From NCBI GenBank assembly GCA_030267965.1, contig BRYA01000402.1, positions 41,985 to 70,213 of the forward strand: a stretch of 28,229 nucleotides of DNA, written 5' to 3'. Below the pieces are notes generated by a model that made no database searches, was not told the DNA's origin, and was given only the letters and a program-made list of their open reading frames with translations. Every line of letters begins with the position of its first letter. Within the stretch, counting starts at the first letter, position 1. Positions 9,601 to 20,621 of the stretch are shown piece by piece. The translations under genes and the position numbers were made by a program. The DNA is from Triparma columacea (lineage: Eukaryota > Sar > Bolidophyceae > Parmales > Triparmaceae).

Positions 9601-11699
9601 CCTCCAACACCGCGAGCTGCTTAGTGTTCCTCTTCTCGTTGACTTCGACAATCTGCGTGAGCTCCTTCTCCTTGGCCTTTAGCTTAACGACCACCCCGTC
9701 CGCAACCCTAAGCGCAACCTTGTGATCCGCTAACTTGGTCTCCTTATCCTCGAGCTCCCTCTTAAGTCCCGAAACCTCCTGAGCTAGAGCTGCGTTCTCA
9801 GACCCGAGTTCCATGCCGAGCTGGTTCGCCGACCTCCTCCTGGCCTCATTTTCGGTGTTCATAGCCTCGAAGTCCTTAACGATCCCTTGCAGCTGCGTGA
9901 TTTCGTTCCGGAGTCGAGAGTTTTCGGCTTGTACTTCGTCCTTGCGTGAAGCTTCGAGTTGTAGGTGATCCACTAGGGATTTCATTACCTCGACCTGCGG
10001 CGGGCGAGCACAGAGAAGGGAAGGGCGTGTTGGTTTGCATCAGTCGATTTGAAAAACCCTTCTCCAGTCTTTTGTTCTCACCTCCTCCTCTGCTTCCTCC
10101 CTCTGGTTCTGTTCGTCCATCAGTTGGTCCATTGCCGTCTCCAAATCGTCCGCCTTCATGCCGTTCTGTGATTGAATACGAGTTTTTCGTTGGTGGGTTA
10201 GGATTCTCCCCTCCGCTTGACCCCATTCATCTATTGATTTCGCCGCCCCGATTCTCACCTCCTCCTTGAGTTCCCTAATTTCCTTCTTCGCCCCTTCCAT
10301 CATTTTCATCATCTCCTTCGCCACCTCGTTCTGTTCCTCCGCGGCTTTCTCCCTTTCCCTCAGGTTCCTCCTCAGTTCCTTGGTCTGTTCCAGGTGGTTC
10401 GCCTGCATGGCTTTGATGTCCTTGACGTAGCTCGCGATGAGCTCGTCCTTAGAAGCGACCAGGTCGCCGTACTGGGCCAGCTGGGAACCCTTGGAGGTAA
10501 CGAGGGCGGTGAGTTCGACGACGGAAGTTTGGAGCTGGTTGACTTGCTGGGCAGCGGCGAACCTCTCGGAGGCGAGCTTCGAGTTGCTGATTTTGTTGAG
10601 GAACTGGACGGCGGAGATAGCCCCATCTGGCGTTTCTGTAACAAGGGAGCGACTGAGGACCTTGATTTTTGGGGTGGTTGCTTTCCGAGCAGACTTGGGC
10701 TTGGGTGCCGATACCTGTGGCGGGCGTTGGACGGCGAGAAAAGAAGCTAGTTAGAATTCTGGACGTTAGTGGAGTTCAGCCCTCATTTTCTGCGCCTTAC
10801 CTCTTGTATCATGAGCTTCACCTCCTTCGCCGTCTTCATCGGCGTTGGCACGGCCACCTCGTCATTTTCCTTACTGCGCACTTGCGCACTGCTCGCGGCA
10901 TAGGAGCTGACGGTGGAGCTAACGGTCTCGGAGAGGGTGGAGACGAAAGACAGAAGGGTGTTGGTGGGAAAGATTGTGGGGTGGATCGTGGCAGGGGTGT
11001 TGAGGGTCGTAAGGGTGGAGGTGGTTGATTGAGGGGTGAAAGGGGTTTGGGGGGTTGGGGTGGGGACGGAGGAGGGAGAGGGACGGGTGTAGGATACGAC
11101 CCTGCGTTCCGTGCAGGACTTTAGTAGGGAGATGCACTGGGGGACGGGTGACAACCAAAGGGTCAGCGTGTGGGATACAGCGGGGGGTAACGATCAAGCA
11201 ACGGCGGCTATTTGGAATTTCTCACCTGCTCGTATGACTGCACCTTGGTCCCATTAATTTCCACTACAATATCCCCAGGCTGGACCTGAGAGAGGGTCAC
11301 GGCGTCAGGGCAGTGAAGAGAGTTGACGCAGACCACTCCCCCGGCAGAGCTACGGGTGGAAAGGTTCAGCCCGAGAAGGGTGGGGGGTGGGGGATGGGAG
11401 AGAGTGTAGGAGGTGGGGGATTCTACCCTGAGTATTTGCGTGAGAGTGGTAGAAGGAGGAGGCGGGGTCGCAGGCGTGCCTGGAGGTAGCAGAGTGGTGG
11501 TAGCGGAAAGTGCAATCGCCGGGGTTGTCGGTGTCAGAGGAGGAACCGGCCGAGCAACTTTAGGTGTCTTCGTTGAACCAATTGTGCGAGACTTTATGGG
11601 GGTCTCCCTCTTCCTTCTGGGACTGTTTGCCAAAGTGGGTGATAAGACAGTCCCGAACTTTCTAGCGGGGCGAGCAGGAGAGTTGCTAGAGGACATCAT
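6610..11699 (-). CDS. Large PDZ / coiled-coil protein, eight exons (1,473 aa)
   Basis: Minus-strand exons: 11699-11226, 11136-10801, 10714-10259, 10165-10082, 9994-8894, 8767-8175, 8104-7486, 7368-6610; the sum is exactly 1,474 codons. The N-terminus is Pro/Ser/Thr-rich and basic. A PDZ domain follows at about residues 105-175 (LLGLNLSTRSSAGGVVCVNS, then QVQPGDIVVEINGTKVQSYEQ). From about residue 300 to the end it is almost all Glu/Lys/Leu-rich heptads, a long coiled coil. Exon 7 has a Lys/Ser-rich break (SPKKTGRKGGEK). Exon 8 has Trp motifs AFKRWKDSV (W1287) and GGWGRRSMVRSFAVW (W1393, W1405), reminiscent of SFI1 centrin-binding repeats. A structural or cytoskeletal scaffold is likely; no family name can be assigned. 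The 126-nt intron 8768-8893 is in frame and stop-free. The high GC produces many long spurious antisense frames. Confidence 0.75.
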
Positions 11700-12153
11700 T
11701 CTTGGTAAAAGTCAAAGGGCCGATTCGAACTAGGTTGTGGTTCTGTGGTTCTGTAGTGCGTTAGGAAACTTATTTTAAGTAATTTACCCGTATATGATCG
11801 ACGAGAAGGCGTAAATACTCTTAAATCGTTGTCAAATGATTTGAGGAGGCAAAACAAGGGGTTTGAAGCAAAAAGGTCATTTGAGCCCAATTTATTTTGG
11901 ATTTTGGAGTGGGGTAAGAACTTTTCATCTGAGATATTCACGCTAATTAGATTCAAGTCTTGGCATAGCAAAAGAAATATATACACATAGGTTTCATTTT
12001 AGATTCCGCAACATGCTCAGCTTGCAAAAATTCCCACAAACTCCCTCGGAGTTTCATATTTTATTTTCTAATTTCAGGCCATCTAACGCCCTCTCCCTCT
12101 CTCTGCTTTACTTCACAGAGACAACAACCCGCTCGACTCACCCAAACACAAAC
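11700..12153. promoter_or_regulatory. Divergent promoter region between coiled-coil gene and RPN10
   Basis: A 454-bp AT-rich stretch between two divergent start codons. A TATA-like run (atatatac) at about 11978-11985 lies some 170 bp upstream of the RPN10 start and could serve it. An in-frame ATG at 12013 would add 47 residues that do not resemble RPN10, so it is treated as 5' UTR. Nothing else recognised. Confidence 0.4.
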
Positions 12154-13434
12154 ATGCCCCTGGAATCAGTCCTCCTACTGCTGGATAATAGCGAACACTC
12201 TCGAAATGGGGACTATCCTCCCACCCGCCTTTCTTCCATGGTCGACGCTGCCAACTATATGGCCGGAAGCATCTGTAATGGTAACCCTGAGTCCACTTGT
12301 GGCGTTTTAAGTATGGGTGGTGGTGCTCAGCTCCTTACTAGTCCCTCTGACAACCTCGGTAGGATCCTCGGGTGCATGCACGGCCTCAAGGAGCTCGGGG
12401 ACAGCAACATTGTCCAGAGCGTTAGTATGGGACTCCTCGCCCTCAAGCACAGGAGGAACAAGAACGGGGGGCAGAGGATCGTCGTCTTCGTGGCGAGCCC
12501 GCTTGAGGTGGAGGAAAAGAGCCTGGTCAAGGTGGGGAAGGTTTGCAAGAAGAACAATGTAGGGATCGACGTTGTTGTCATGGGGGAGGTGAGATCGGGC
12601 CAGCGAGCGACGAGCGAAGGGAAATTCAGCGAATGCACTCCGTCCAGTACTTCCATCAGTCCTTTATTCCGACACACTCTCTCTCTACCCTATCGCCCCC
12701 CCCAGCTTGATAAGAACGAGCCCATGTGCCAGAAGATGGTCGACGCCGCCAACTCCAACGACAACAGCCACGTGGTAACCGTTCCTGTAAACTGCCTTCC
12801 CTCCGACATCCTCATAACCTCCCCAATCGGTGGCGGGGGGTCTGGAGGAGGAGGAGGAGGAGGAGGGGGAGGGTTTGGTGGGGACGACCCCGAGCTTGCG
12901 GCGGCCATGGCAGCGTCCATGGCCGGGCACGCTTCGGCAGAACCGTCGGGCGGAGAAGAAGCGAGAGGGGACGATGGGTTCGAGTTCGGGATCGACCCCA
13001 GCATGGACCCAGAGCTCGCCATGGCCCTGAGGGTCTCCATGGAAGAGGAGAAGAGGAGGATGGAGGAAATGAAGAAGAAGGAGGCCGAGGAGGGCGCGGC
13101 AAAGGAGGAGAAACCCGCAGAGGGGGGGGAAATGGAGGTCGATGTCCCGCCTGTTGCCGCCGCATCGTCCGGGGGAGAGGAGGACCTCCTTGCTCAAGCC
13201 CTCGCCATGTCCATGAAAGAGGAGGCCTCCGGCGAGGACCCGTCCTTCTACCAGACCATGACGGCCGGGGTTACTGATGAGGACGAGGCCATGCAGCTTG
13301 CCTTGGCCATGAGCATGGCGGCGGATGAGGGGGGGGGAGGGTTCAAGGATGAGCTTATGGAAACGGCAGTGGACGAGGACGACGAGGAGGTTAAGAAAGC
13401 CCTGGAGGAGGCGAAGAAGAAGGAGGGGAAGTAA
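12154..13434 (+). CDS. RPN10: 26S proteasome ubiquitin receptor RPN10/PSMD4 with four UIM-like motifs
   Basis: Exons 12154-12588 and 12706-13434, 387 aa. RPN10 is a regulatory-particle subunit that captures ubiquitylated substrates. Residues 1-190 are the VWA domain: LDNSEHSRNGDYPPTRL, then NIVQSVSMGLLALKHR and IVVFVASPLEVEEKSLVK, closely matching the eukaryotic family, ending VTVPVNCLPSDILITSP. A poly-Gly linker (residues about 187-204) follows. Then come four UIM-like motifs: DPELAAAMAASM (205-216), DPELAMALRVSM (246-257), EDLLAQALAMSM (304-315) and DEAMQLALAMSM (338-349), separated by charged linkers. Human RPN10 has two UIMs and plant forms three. The intron (donor gtgaga, acceptor after a C-run) is 117 nt, a multiple of three and free of stops, so retention would insert 39 residues into the VWA domain. 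Start 12154 aligns with the family N-terminus. Confidence 0.95.
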   Translation: MPLESVLLLLDNSEHSRNGDYPPTRLSSMVDAANYMAGSICNGNPESTCGVLSMGGGAQLLTSPSDNLGRILGCMHGLKELGDSNIVQSVSMGLLALKHRRNKNGGQRIVVFVASPLEVEEKSLVKVGKVCKKNNVGIDVVVMGEVRSGQRATSEGKFSECTPSSTSISPLFRHTLSLPYRPPQLDKNEPMCQKMVDAANSNDNSHVVTVPVNCLPSDILITSPIGGGGSGGGGGGGGGGFGGDDPELAAAMAASMAGHASAEPSGGEEARGDDGFEFGIDPSMDPELAMALRVSMEEEKRRMEEMKKKEAEEGAAKEEKPAEGGEMEVDVPPVAAASSGGEEDLLAQALAMSMKEEASGEDPSFYQTMTAGVTDEDEAMQLALAMSMAADEGGGGFKDELMETAVDEDDEEVKKALEEAKKKEGK

Positions 13435-13565
13435 ATTTGTGGCACAGGGGAGAGGGCGATGGGGAGGAGAAGGGGTGGGTGGGTGGGAGGGATTGTGCTA
13501 GGGTAATAGTGAAAACGAGATAAAACAAATTTTCCACATTCTCTTTTCCCATTCCCAAAAAATTA

Positions 13566-14986
13566 ATGAAATCTCCAGCGTGGGGTTTCGCCATCACATA
13601 TGGCTTGGCTGTGGCTAACATTGCCGACGGTTTCACTCAGCCGCAAGTATTGAGTTCTAAACCCAACCGCATCACAAATGTGAAAAGATCGACTGAGCTG
13701 TCCGTCCTGTCTAACCCTAGACTTATTGCTGCTGGTGTGGGCCTGACGGCTGCTGCAGTTGGTAAGCTAGTATTAGATAAGCCTAGTCGACCATATGATG
13801 AGAATTCAGTGGCAACAGAGTACGGTAAGTTGAATTTGATAAATGAGTCGGCAATGTCGGGGGTCTGACTGTTCTTTGGATGTCCTGTATCAAATATCTG
13901 GCGACAACCTAACACGTATTCTCACCTTTGCACATCACTACCAGACGCATGGACACAGGATGGAATCCTAGAGTACTACTGGGGTGAGCACATCCACCTT
14001 GGTTACTACAGTGACGAGGATTTGGCCAAGGGCTTTAGGTCATGGCGTAAAAAGGACTTCAAGCAGGCCAAGTTCGATTTTACTGACAAGATGATGGCAT
14101 TTGGGGGCTTCGGAACTACCACCAACTACGGTGAGGGCAAGGAGCTTAAGGTCCTTGATGTGGGATGTGGGGTTGGGGGTTCCTCCCGCTACATCGCCAG
14201 GGCCTTGGGCTCGAGCTCAGAGGTCACCGGGATAACCCTCTCACCTAATCAGGTCAAGAGGGCAACGGAGCTCGCCGAGGAGCAGAACACCCCCAATGCC
14301 AAGTTCCAGGTGATGAATGCCCTTGAGATGGACTTCCCTGATAACTCCTTCGACATCGTCTGGGCCTGCGAGTCAGGGGAGCACATGCCGGATAAGAAGA
14401 AATACATCGACGAGATGATGAGGGTACTGAAGCCAGGGGGAAAGTTCGTGATGGCAACCTGGTGCCAGAGAGACGACAGGGATGAGCCGTTTTCGAAGAA
14501 GGACGAAAGAGGTGAGGGGGTTAAGGGGGGGGGGGGGGGAGGGGATGGAATCGTAGGATCTGCAGAGAGAGAGAGTGAAACAGGCTGTGTTGACCGATTG
14601 TGTAGGCGCCGGAAATTGATTCCGAAGCCACACCATCATCTAACACTCTCATCCATATCACTCCCACCACACCCATAGACCTTCGCTTCCTCTATGAGGA
14701 GTGGACGCACCCCTACTTCATCTCTATCGAGAATTACGCGGAGCTCATCGAAGACACAGGAATGATGACCTCCATCACTACGGACGACTGGAACAAACAG
14801 ACGATTGCCTCCTGGCGCCACTCCGTCTGGGTTGGGGTTGAGGACCCCAGAGGTTTCATCTTCAAGCCCAGGCAGTACCTGAAGTGCGTTAGGGACGGAT
14901 ACTGCCTGGAGAGGATGCACAGGGCCTTCAACAGGGGACTTATGCAGTACGGAATGTTCTCGGCAACCAAGAAGATGGCAGAGTGA
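13566..14986 (+). CDS. VTE4: Plastid SAM-dependent methyltransferase, gamma-tocopherol C-methyltransferase type
   Basis: Exons 13566-13824, 13945-14511 and 14679-14986 (donors gtaagt and gtgagg), 377 aa. The N-terminus is a weak signal peptide (AITYGLAVANIADG) with Phe after the likely cleavage point and a basic region, consistent with plastid import. The catalytic part opens with ILEYYWGEHIHLGYY, a signature of tocopherol and related plastid C-methyltransferases. It continues with the SAM-binding motif VLDVGCGVGGSSRYIAR (D158), VTGITLSPNQVKRA, NSFDIVWACESGEHMPDK and RVLKPGGKFVMATW. The family adds the last methyl group to gamma-tocopherol, making vitamin E for thylakoid membranes. A close relative such as another quinone or sterol-type methyltransferase cannot be excluded. 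The last exon encodes the C-terminal cap (DLRFLYEEWTHPYFISIENY). A long G-run follows the second donor at about 14525-14537. Confidence 0.7.
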
Positions 14987-15017
14987 CAGACGAGCGGAAA
15001 ACGAACTCTCAGCGAGC

Positions 15018-15051
15018 GTTAAAATACGAACTATGTTAAAATACGAACTAT
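15018..15051 (+). repeat. 17-bp perfect tandem duplication
   Basis: Two exact copies of gttaaaatacgaactat stand head to tail in the gap between the methyltransferase stop and the EF-hand gene start. It could be part of the 3' UTR of the first gene or the promoter of the second. Confidence 0.9.
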
Positions 15052-15131
15052 GTTTGTCTTCATATTAAGTCACTTTGTTCATTTATGGTCAGCAGTCAGA
15101 CCATTTTTCTGTTGCCAATTCTTGGTGCCTC

Positions 15132-18100
15132 ATGGATGGCCTCCCAACCTCCCCGGACGTGCATGTCAGCACCAAGACGGCCACTGCGGCAATGACAATG
15201 AACGTTTTGCTCCCCTCGCTTATCAGGAGTAAGTCCACCAGAGAGCACAAGAAAACAACAAACCAGCGAGTTGACGAAATTCTGCTTGAGGCAGCAGCGG
15301 AGAAGAAAAAAAGCGCACATTTCTGGGATGACACTAGACGGGTGAAAAAGGCTTTGCGCTGTGCAAGGTAAGCACATCCTCCCTTACCTGGAATCTCATC
15401 CAACTGCTCTCGGCCTCCTGCTCACAGAAGGCACCATTCCCCCTTCCATTCTCGCATCTCTCCCTGCTTTCGCGCTCAGGCTGTACAACGGCAACATCAA
15501 TGACTCTATAATAAAAAAGTCGGTGCAGCGAAAGCTGGACAATGAGAAGGAAGGCTGGGACCCCCTCGCCTCCTTCACCCTCACAGGGAACCAGTCAGAG
15601 ACGGCCTCCACCCGACCGAGGGAACCCATCGCGTTTAACAAAAATCACCTACAATCTGCGAAGGAGAAACTTGAGCAGGCGTCTGAAAAGTGAGAGGAGT
15701 CAGGGACGAGAGTGGGAGGATCAAGAAGACCATGCTAACCCAACGCCTCCCTCCCCCCCCCGTTCAGCTACGATGACTTCACATCTGCCGCTCTCAGGCG
15801 ATTTGACGACAAGGACATTTACCCCGCCACTCTCCAGGACCTTCTTTTACGCGTATTCATGATAAAATTCACCCTCCCCGAGTGCGCCGCCATCGTCTCC
15901 GAGTTTGACAAAGACAACTCCGGCTCCGTCGACTACGCGGAGTTTCTGACGAGCTTCTTCCAGCTGGCATTCAACCACAAGAAGGAGCTGGCGATGGAGC
16001 ATGACTACGCTGCCCACAAAGTCAGGGAAAAGATGGAGAAGGAGGAGGAGGTGAGGAAGGAAGGAGGAAGGAGGAAGGAGGAGCCTTTCGCTTTTTTGAC
16101 GGCTCGAGATTCCTCGTAACTTACTATTCTACTCTTCTACTCCCTGCGCAGGTTGTGAAGAAGAAGTTCGCCGACGGTCAAATGGTCAGGGTCCCGGAGA
16201 ATTATAACGAAGAGCACCTACACATTGCCCTCGACAAGGTGGCAGTCTGCTCCTCTCTGTACGACAGGTCGAAGGGCCCCCACATGCACGAATTCGACTC
16301 TAGGCAAATGGACCCTACAGGGTTTAAGCAGCAGCTCTTGCGTATGTTTGGCATCAGGCTCACCCTCAAGGAGCTTGGGGCGCTCTTTGAATTTTTCGAC
16401 GCCGACTCCTCAGGTCTCATTGACATGACTGAGTTTCTACTCTCCTTCTTTCAGCTTGCGTCAAGGGGCGCCAAGGCAAAGTTGAGGCTGGAGGCGTTGA
16501 AAATGGGGGAAGGATACACGATCCCCGAGCCCGAGGTCGAAGACAAAAATACGAAGATTGCCATGGCCGCCATGAAGAGAATTCGCAACGATGCGTCTAG
16601 GAACCCGACCTTCAACCTCAAAGCTTCCTTCGACAAATTCGACCGCGACGGCTCTGGTTCCATCAGTCACGAGGAGCTCAGGAAAATTATCAGCTCCATC
16701 ACCAAGGGAGGAGACTACGGCGAGCTCTCAGAGACGGCCGTGCAGTGCTTCATCAAAATTTTCGATCCGAACGGGGACGGGGAGATCAAGTACGACGAGT
16801 TTGCTTATGTTTTCTTCAATCAGAGAGGGTCCTTGAAGGGTGGACAGAGGCTAGATAAGGAGGTGCAGAAGAACATCGAGAGAGTTGTCGGTAATATAGA
16901 GAGAAGGAGGGAGCTGCAGAGGGAGGCAAGGGAAGAGCAGGTGAGGAAGCGGCAAAAGCAGGCGTCAACGGACTTCACACCAGCAACATTCATCTGACTT
17001 CAATCGCTCGTCTTCTCATCGTCTCGTCCTTTCCCCTCCCTTCGCTCATTGCAGTCGTCGAACCTCGACTTGACAGCAAAAATGAGGAAGAACAAGCCAA
17101 TCATAATGACGAAGAGCATGATAAAGACGGCGGTGAGGGTGATGGACAAGGTGCGCCAGCGGACGGCCAAGATGAGCCTCAAGGAGGCCTTTAACCACTT
17201 TGACATTGACAGCTCTGGCTCGATCAGCCACGACGAGCTCGTCACCGCAATCACAGAGGTTTCAGGTAAAAAGCTCAAGGGCCACGAGAACGCCGCAGTT
17301 ATTGCAATGTTCGACCCCAACAATGACGGGTCCGTCCACTACGATGAGTTCTGCTGGACGTTCTACAACAGAAGGGCGGCAATAAAGAAAATGGAGCAAC
17401 TAATGAACTTCCAGCAGGCCGCGGATAGAGTCAACACGAAGCACGCCAAGGAACTCGTCAAAAAGATGCAAAAGATCGAAGCGAGGAGAGAGGATTACCT
17501 CCCTAGGATTAATTTCTCGCAAACCGACAGCAACAGCACAAAGACTGCCAAGATTGCGTCGACTCTAATCAACAGTCTCCAAAAGACGAAGAAGCGCATC
17601 TCGCAGTCCTCGCTTAAGCAGTCGAGGTCTGCGACAATCATCAGGTGCGCGGAGCCGGAGAAAGAGGCAGGTGAAGCCACCCTGGGGAGAGAGTTCAAGG
17701 CCAAGATCCTCCGGTACGACATGAAGTGGACAGCCCTGAAGGAGCTCCAGGCCCTCCTCTACAGAAAGAGCACAAGGAACCAGCATTTCATAGAAATGAT
17801 GCACAAGGACACGTTTAATAATGGGATGATTAGCAGAAAGGACTTTACCTTGATGATGGTGGAAAGTTTGAACGAACACAACATGCAGGCGCACAATAGG
17901 CTCTACAGCTGCTTTGACCCCGATCATGATGATCAGGTGTTCATAGGGGAAATCGCTGTTGGCTTAGAGGCTGTGGGACTGGTGGAGGGTGGTGCCGGGA
18001 AGATGATGACCCACGTATTCCCCCTGCTGGTGGAGGCAGCTCGGGCAGAGGAGGAAGAGGAGGAGGACGGTGGGGGGAGCGTGGAGAGTAGGAAGCATGC

Positions 18101-18581
18101 TCTTGAGATGAGGCTCAATGCCAACGTTGAGCGAATCAAGTTCGAGAAGCTCGTGAGTGCATTTTTGACAGTGGCGCTGAGGGAGAGCGACGAAGCCAAG
18201 ATTAGCAAGGCCTTCAGGGACGCTTGGGAGAACTCAGGCAAAGGGCAGCATCCTCCCCTCATGACAAGAAGAGATCAGCCTATCACGCTCGGGGGGAAAT
18301 ACGAAGACGTCAACCTGGAGGAGTTCACGGCCATCGTAGACGAGAACCCAGAGCTCCCCCAGTGCATAGCAGACCTTTGTGCAGCAATCGAGAACGCGCT
18401 GGCCTTGCAAAAAGCAACTGGCCCGGAGTCTGAGAAGAAGAGCTCCAAAAAGAGCACGAAGAAAAAATCAAGGAGGAACAAAAAGAAGGAGATGAGGTCC
18501 ACTAACAACGGAGGGCCGGCATTGCATCGGTCTCAGACGAGCTTTCACATGGAGGGTTTCCAGAACTCGCAGAGGAAGTAG
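15132..18581 (+). CDS. Multi-EF-hand calcium-binding protein (1,014 aa)
   Basis: Exons 15132-15367, 15480-15689, 15768-16050, 16152-16940 and 17055-18581 (donors gtaagc, gtgaga, gtgagg, gtgagg). The acceptor at 15479, not the tempting one at 15427, keeps the frame. EF-hand loops: DKDNSGSVDYAE (196-207), DADSSGLIDMTE (326-337), DRDGSGSISHEE (407-418), DPNGDGEIKYDE (448-459), DIDSSGSISHDE (556-567), DPNNDGSVHYDE (593-604) and a degenerate DPDHDDQVFIGE (794-805). Loops 3/4 and 5/6 are closely spaced pairs, as in calmodulin-like lobes; 1 and 2 stand alone with similar FLTSFFQLA and FLLSFFQLA helices after them. No kinase domain or membrane segment is visible. The C-terminus is Lys/Ser-rich. Probably a calcium sensor or axonemal/cytoskeletal component; that is inference. 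The start is the first ATG in the open frame; 15189 or 15195 would also be possible. Confidence 0.82.
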
Positions 18582-18644
18582 ATGGTTGAAAAATTGTTGT
18601 TGTTGAATAAATGAATCAGACTCTTATTGACGGTTTGGGGGGAA

Positions 18645-20621
18645 TTAGGCGAAGTCCTCTTCGGACGATTGAGAAGCCTGACGTTTGACCCTAACAGTAG
18701 TGCTCCAGTCACCAATCTCAATGGTCTTAATGACTTTCATGCACTCAGGGCACGGGTCGCCACGTTTTACGAACAACTCGGCGCACCTCTCGCACATTAC
18801 ACTGTGATGACAGGGCGAGAACCGCGTATTCCGTCTGGCAAGTCCGCAGTTGGCGCAAGTAGCAGAGTCGAAAGATATGGGACGTTGAACCACACTAGGA
18901 TATTGGACAGGGTCCTTCTTGATGCCATTCGGGTCCTTCTTGATGCCATTCTCTACCTTGACGATTCCTCCCTCCGTCTTGACAGTGTCTGGCTTTTCTG
19001 CAACCTCGTCGTTGTAACCAGCCCACTTAATGTAGTTCTCATCCGTGAGGTGCTTCTTCAGCTCTTTCCCCCCTTCGGAGCCCTTCTTCCTGTCGTACGA
19101 GAAGTCATCAAGTTCACGCTGAAGCATACCAGCAACATCCTGATGGCCAGAGCAGGTCTTGAGAAGCAGCTGCACTGCACTGCGGAGCTGGGGAGGGTTA
19201 AGGGTTGAGGGGGGTAAATGGGAGAAGAAGCAAGCGAGGTATCAGTTGCAGGATTTCATCTATATTTTATGTGCCATGTCGACCAGCCTCACCTGAATTT
19301 CAACCAGTTGCACATGAGTCTTCATCTTAAGCAGTTCTTTTTTGGTGTTCAAGAGCGTCTTCTCCATGGCGGCCTTCTGCTTTACTGCCTCGATCAAATC
19401 TGACATGTTCGGAGCGGGGAGGGACGGGGGGACGGGGGGAGGGACGGGGGACGGCAGAGAATGGGCCGGAGGAGGAATAGGAACCGTGATAAATCCGTGG
19501 GGACTCAACTCAGTAGCGACTTGCATGGTAGGAGGGGGGCCATCATAGGAATCCATGTCCATCTTAACATCCATTTGGTTGTTGGTCGGCGAAGTCGAAA
19601 CCGGGGAAGATGCAGGAGAGGCAGCAGCAGCCTTCTCTAGGGCCTTCTCGGCCTTCCAAGCAGCAAGGCGTTCTGCTTTTGTCGACGTGTCGCGACCACC
19701 AGGGAAATGCTGTGTAATCATGTTCAACAAGAATTGGTACGTCGTCACCATTCCCTTCTCGTCTCCAGCCTTGGTCGTATTCTTCGGAATGTTGCGGCTG
19801 AGCAAAGGCATGGGAGTTTAGTTCGACGTTGTCCACTGGAGAAACTTGTTGCTAATTATCTTGTTCATTCTCTCACCTGAGCCTCCCAACGTTCTCCGAG
19901 GCAATCATTTCGGGGAAGTTGCCACGAGAGTCTTTTAGGGCGAGCTGACTGGGCTGCTTAAGGACGAGTGCCTTCACAACAGACTGGAGACCTGTCCTTG
20001 AGAGGAGCTCATGGAGAGGGTACGTATGAGAGTTGTCACTTTCGTTGTATATTGGTTCCATCAACCAAGGCTGAAGAGACGAAGGTAAGTAATTGTATGC
20101 AGCAGAGGTTAGAGGTGTCCCCAATGACTCTTCTGAAATGGAGTCTCGTTCAACTCACCTCTGCAGTAGCAACCCTGTCCTGGATGAAGTTCGTAAGCTG
20201 GAATTGTGGGAAAGGGAGATGTAGGGGCGTAAGGGGGTCGCAAGGGGGTCAAGGAAGCGGCAGAGACACCCTCTTCAATGCTTTCTCACCTCATCCCATT
20301 GGGAAGTCTGCATGAGATCTCTGAACCGTTCAAGTTTCGACTCCGTTCCTGCCCATGTATTGACTATAGTACTACCATGGACAGCTCTCATGTATCGATT
20401 TTCCTGAGGTGGTTAGGATGGGGAGGAGGTGGTTAGGATGGGGAGGAACGTGGAAGAAAGAGGATGATGATCGGGGTGAGGCGTGTGAAAGTTTTTTGAG
20501 AGGAAATATTTGTTTTGGTGAAGAGTTTTTGCGAGAATTGAATAAAGGAAAGAGCGAAGGATTGTTTGGAGAAGGCACACACCTTATGGCGTGACTTCTT
20601 CTTCTTCGCAGTCTTCCCCAT
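18645..20621 (-). CDS. Ankyrin-like / RING-finger protein, probable E3 ubiquitin ligase (477 aa)
   Basis: Minus-strand exons: 20621-20583, 20403-20290, 20197-20159, 20070-19877, 19797-19293, 19187-18645; the sum is 478 codons. Exons 1 and 3 code for only 13 residues each. The N-terminus is basic (GKTAKKKKSRHK). Exon 4 resembles an ankyrin repeat (YPLHELLSRTGLQSVVKALV, then LKDSRGNFPEMIA). The middle is Pro/Ala-rich with a predicted helix before it. The C-terminus has a C3HC4 RING: C408-x2-C411, C423, H425, C429-x2-C432, C443-x2-C446 (CANC, PCHHSVMCERC, PCPEC), the arrangement found in MAPL/IAP-like RINGs that recruit E2 enzymes. A 21-bp exact tandem duplication (18910-18951) duplicates GIKKDP just before the RING. 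Exon 1 has an unusual donor, gtgtgt. It ends 63 bp from the convergent EF-hand gene. Confidence 0.78.
18910..18951 (-). repeat. 21-bp tandem duplication inside RING gene coding sequence
   Basis: Two exact 21-bp units lie head to tail and encode GIKKDPN and GIKKDPV-type heptads. The frame is kept. It lies in a linker just upstream of the RING domain. Confidence 0.9.
20407..20446 (-). repeat. 20-bp tandem duplication at an intron 3' end
   Basis: Two exact 20-bp units end three bases before exon 2 of the RING gene (exon starts at 20403). Read on the gene strand each unit is pyrimidine-rich and contains cctaac, a good branch-point match. Confidence 0.85.

Noticed and set aside
9005..9682. Long plus-strand frames opposite the coiled-coil gene (also 7658-8500 and 8193-8780)
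   Set aside because: They are Leu/Ser-rich reverse images of Glu/Lys-rich coiled-coil codons, and the minus strand joins perfectly across seven introns.
12013..12153. Upstream in-frame Met of RPN10
   Set aside because: The 47 added residues do not resemble RPN10 and look like 5' UTR; the family N-terminus begins at 12154.
15368..15427. 60-nt intron ending at the cacag at 15427 in the EF-hand gene
   Set aside because: It does not keep the frame from the upstream exon; the acceptor at 15479, after a long pyrimidine tract, does.
20128..20158. Short intron ending at aagag upstream of RING exon 4
   Set aside because: It would be only 31 nt; the in-frame acceptor at 20071 gives a normal 88-nt intron and a better pyrimidine tract.
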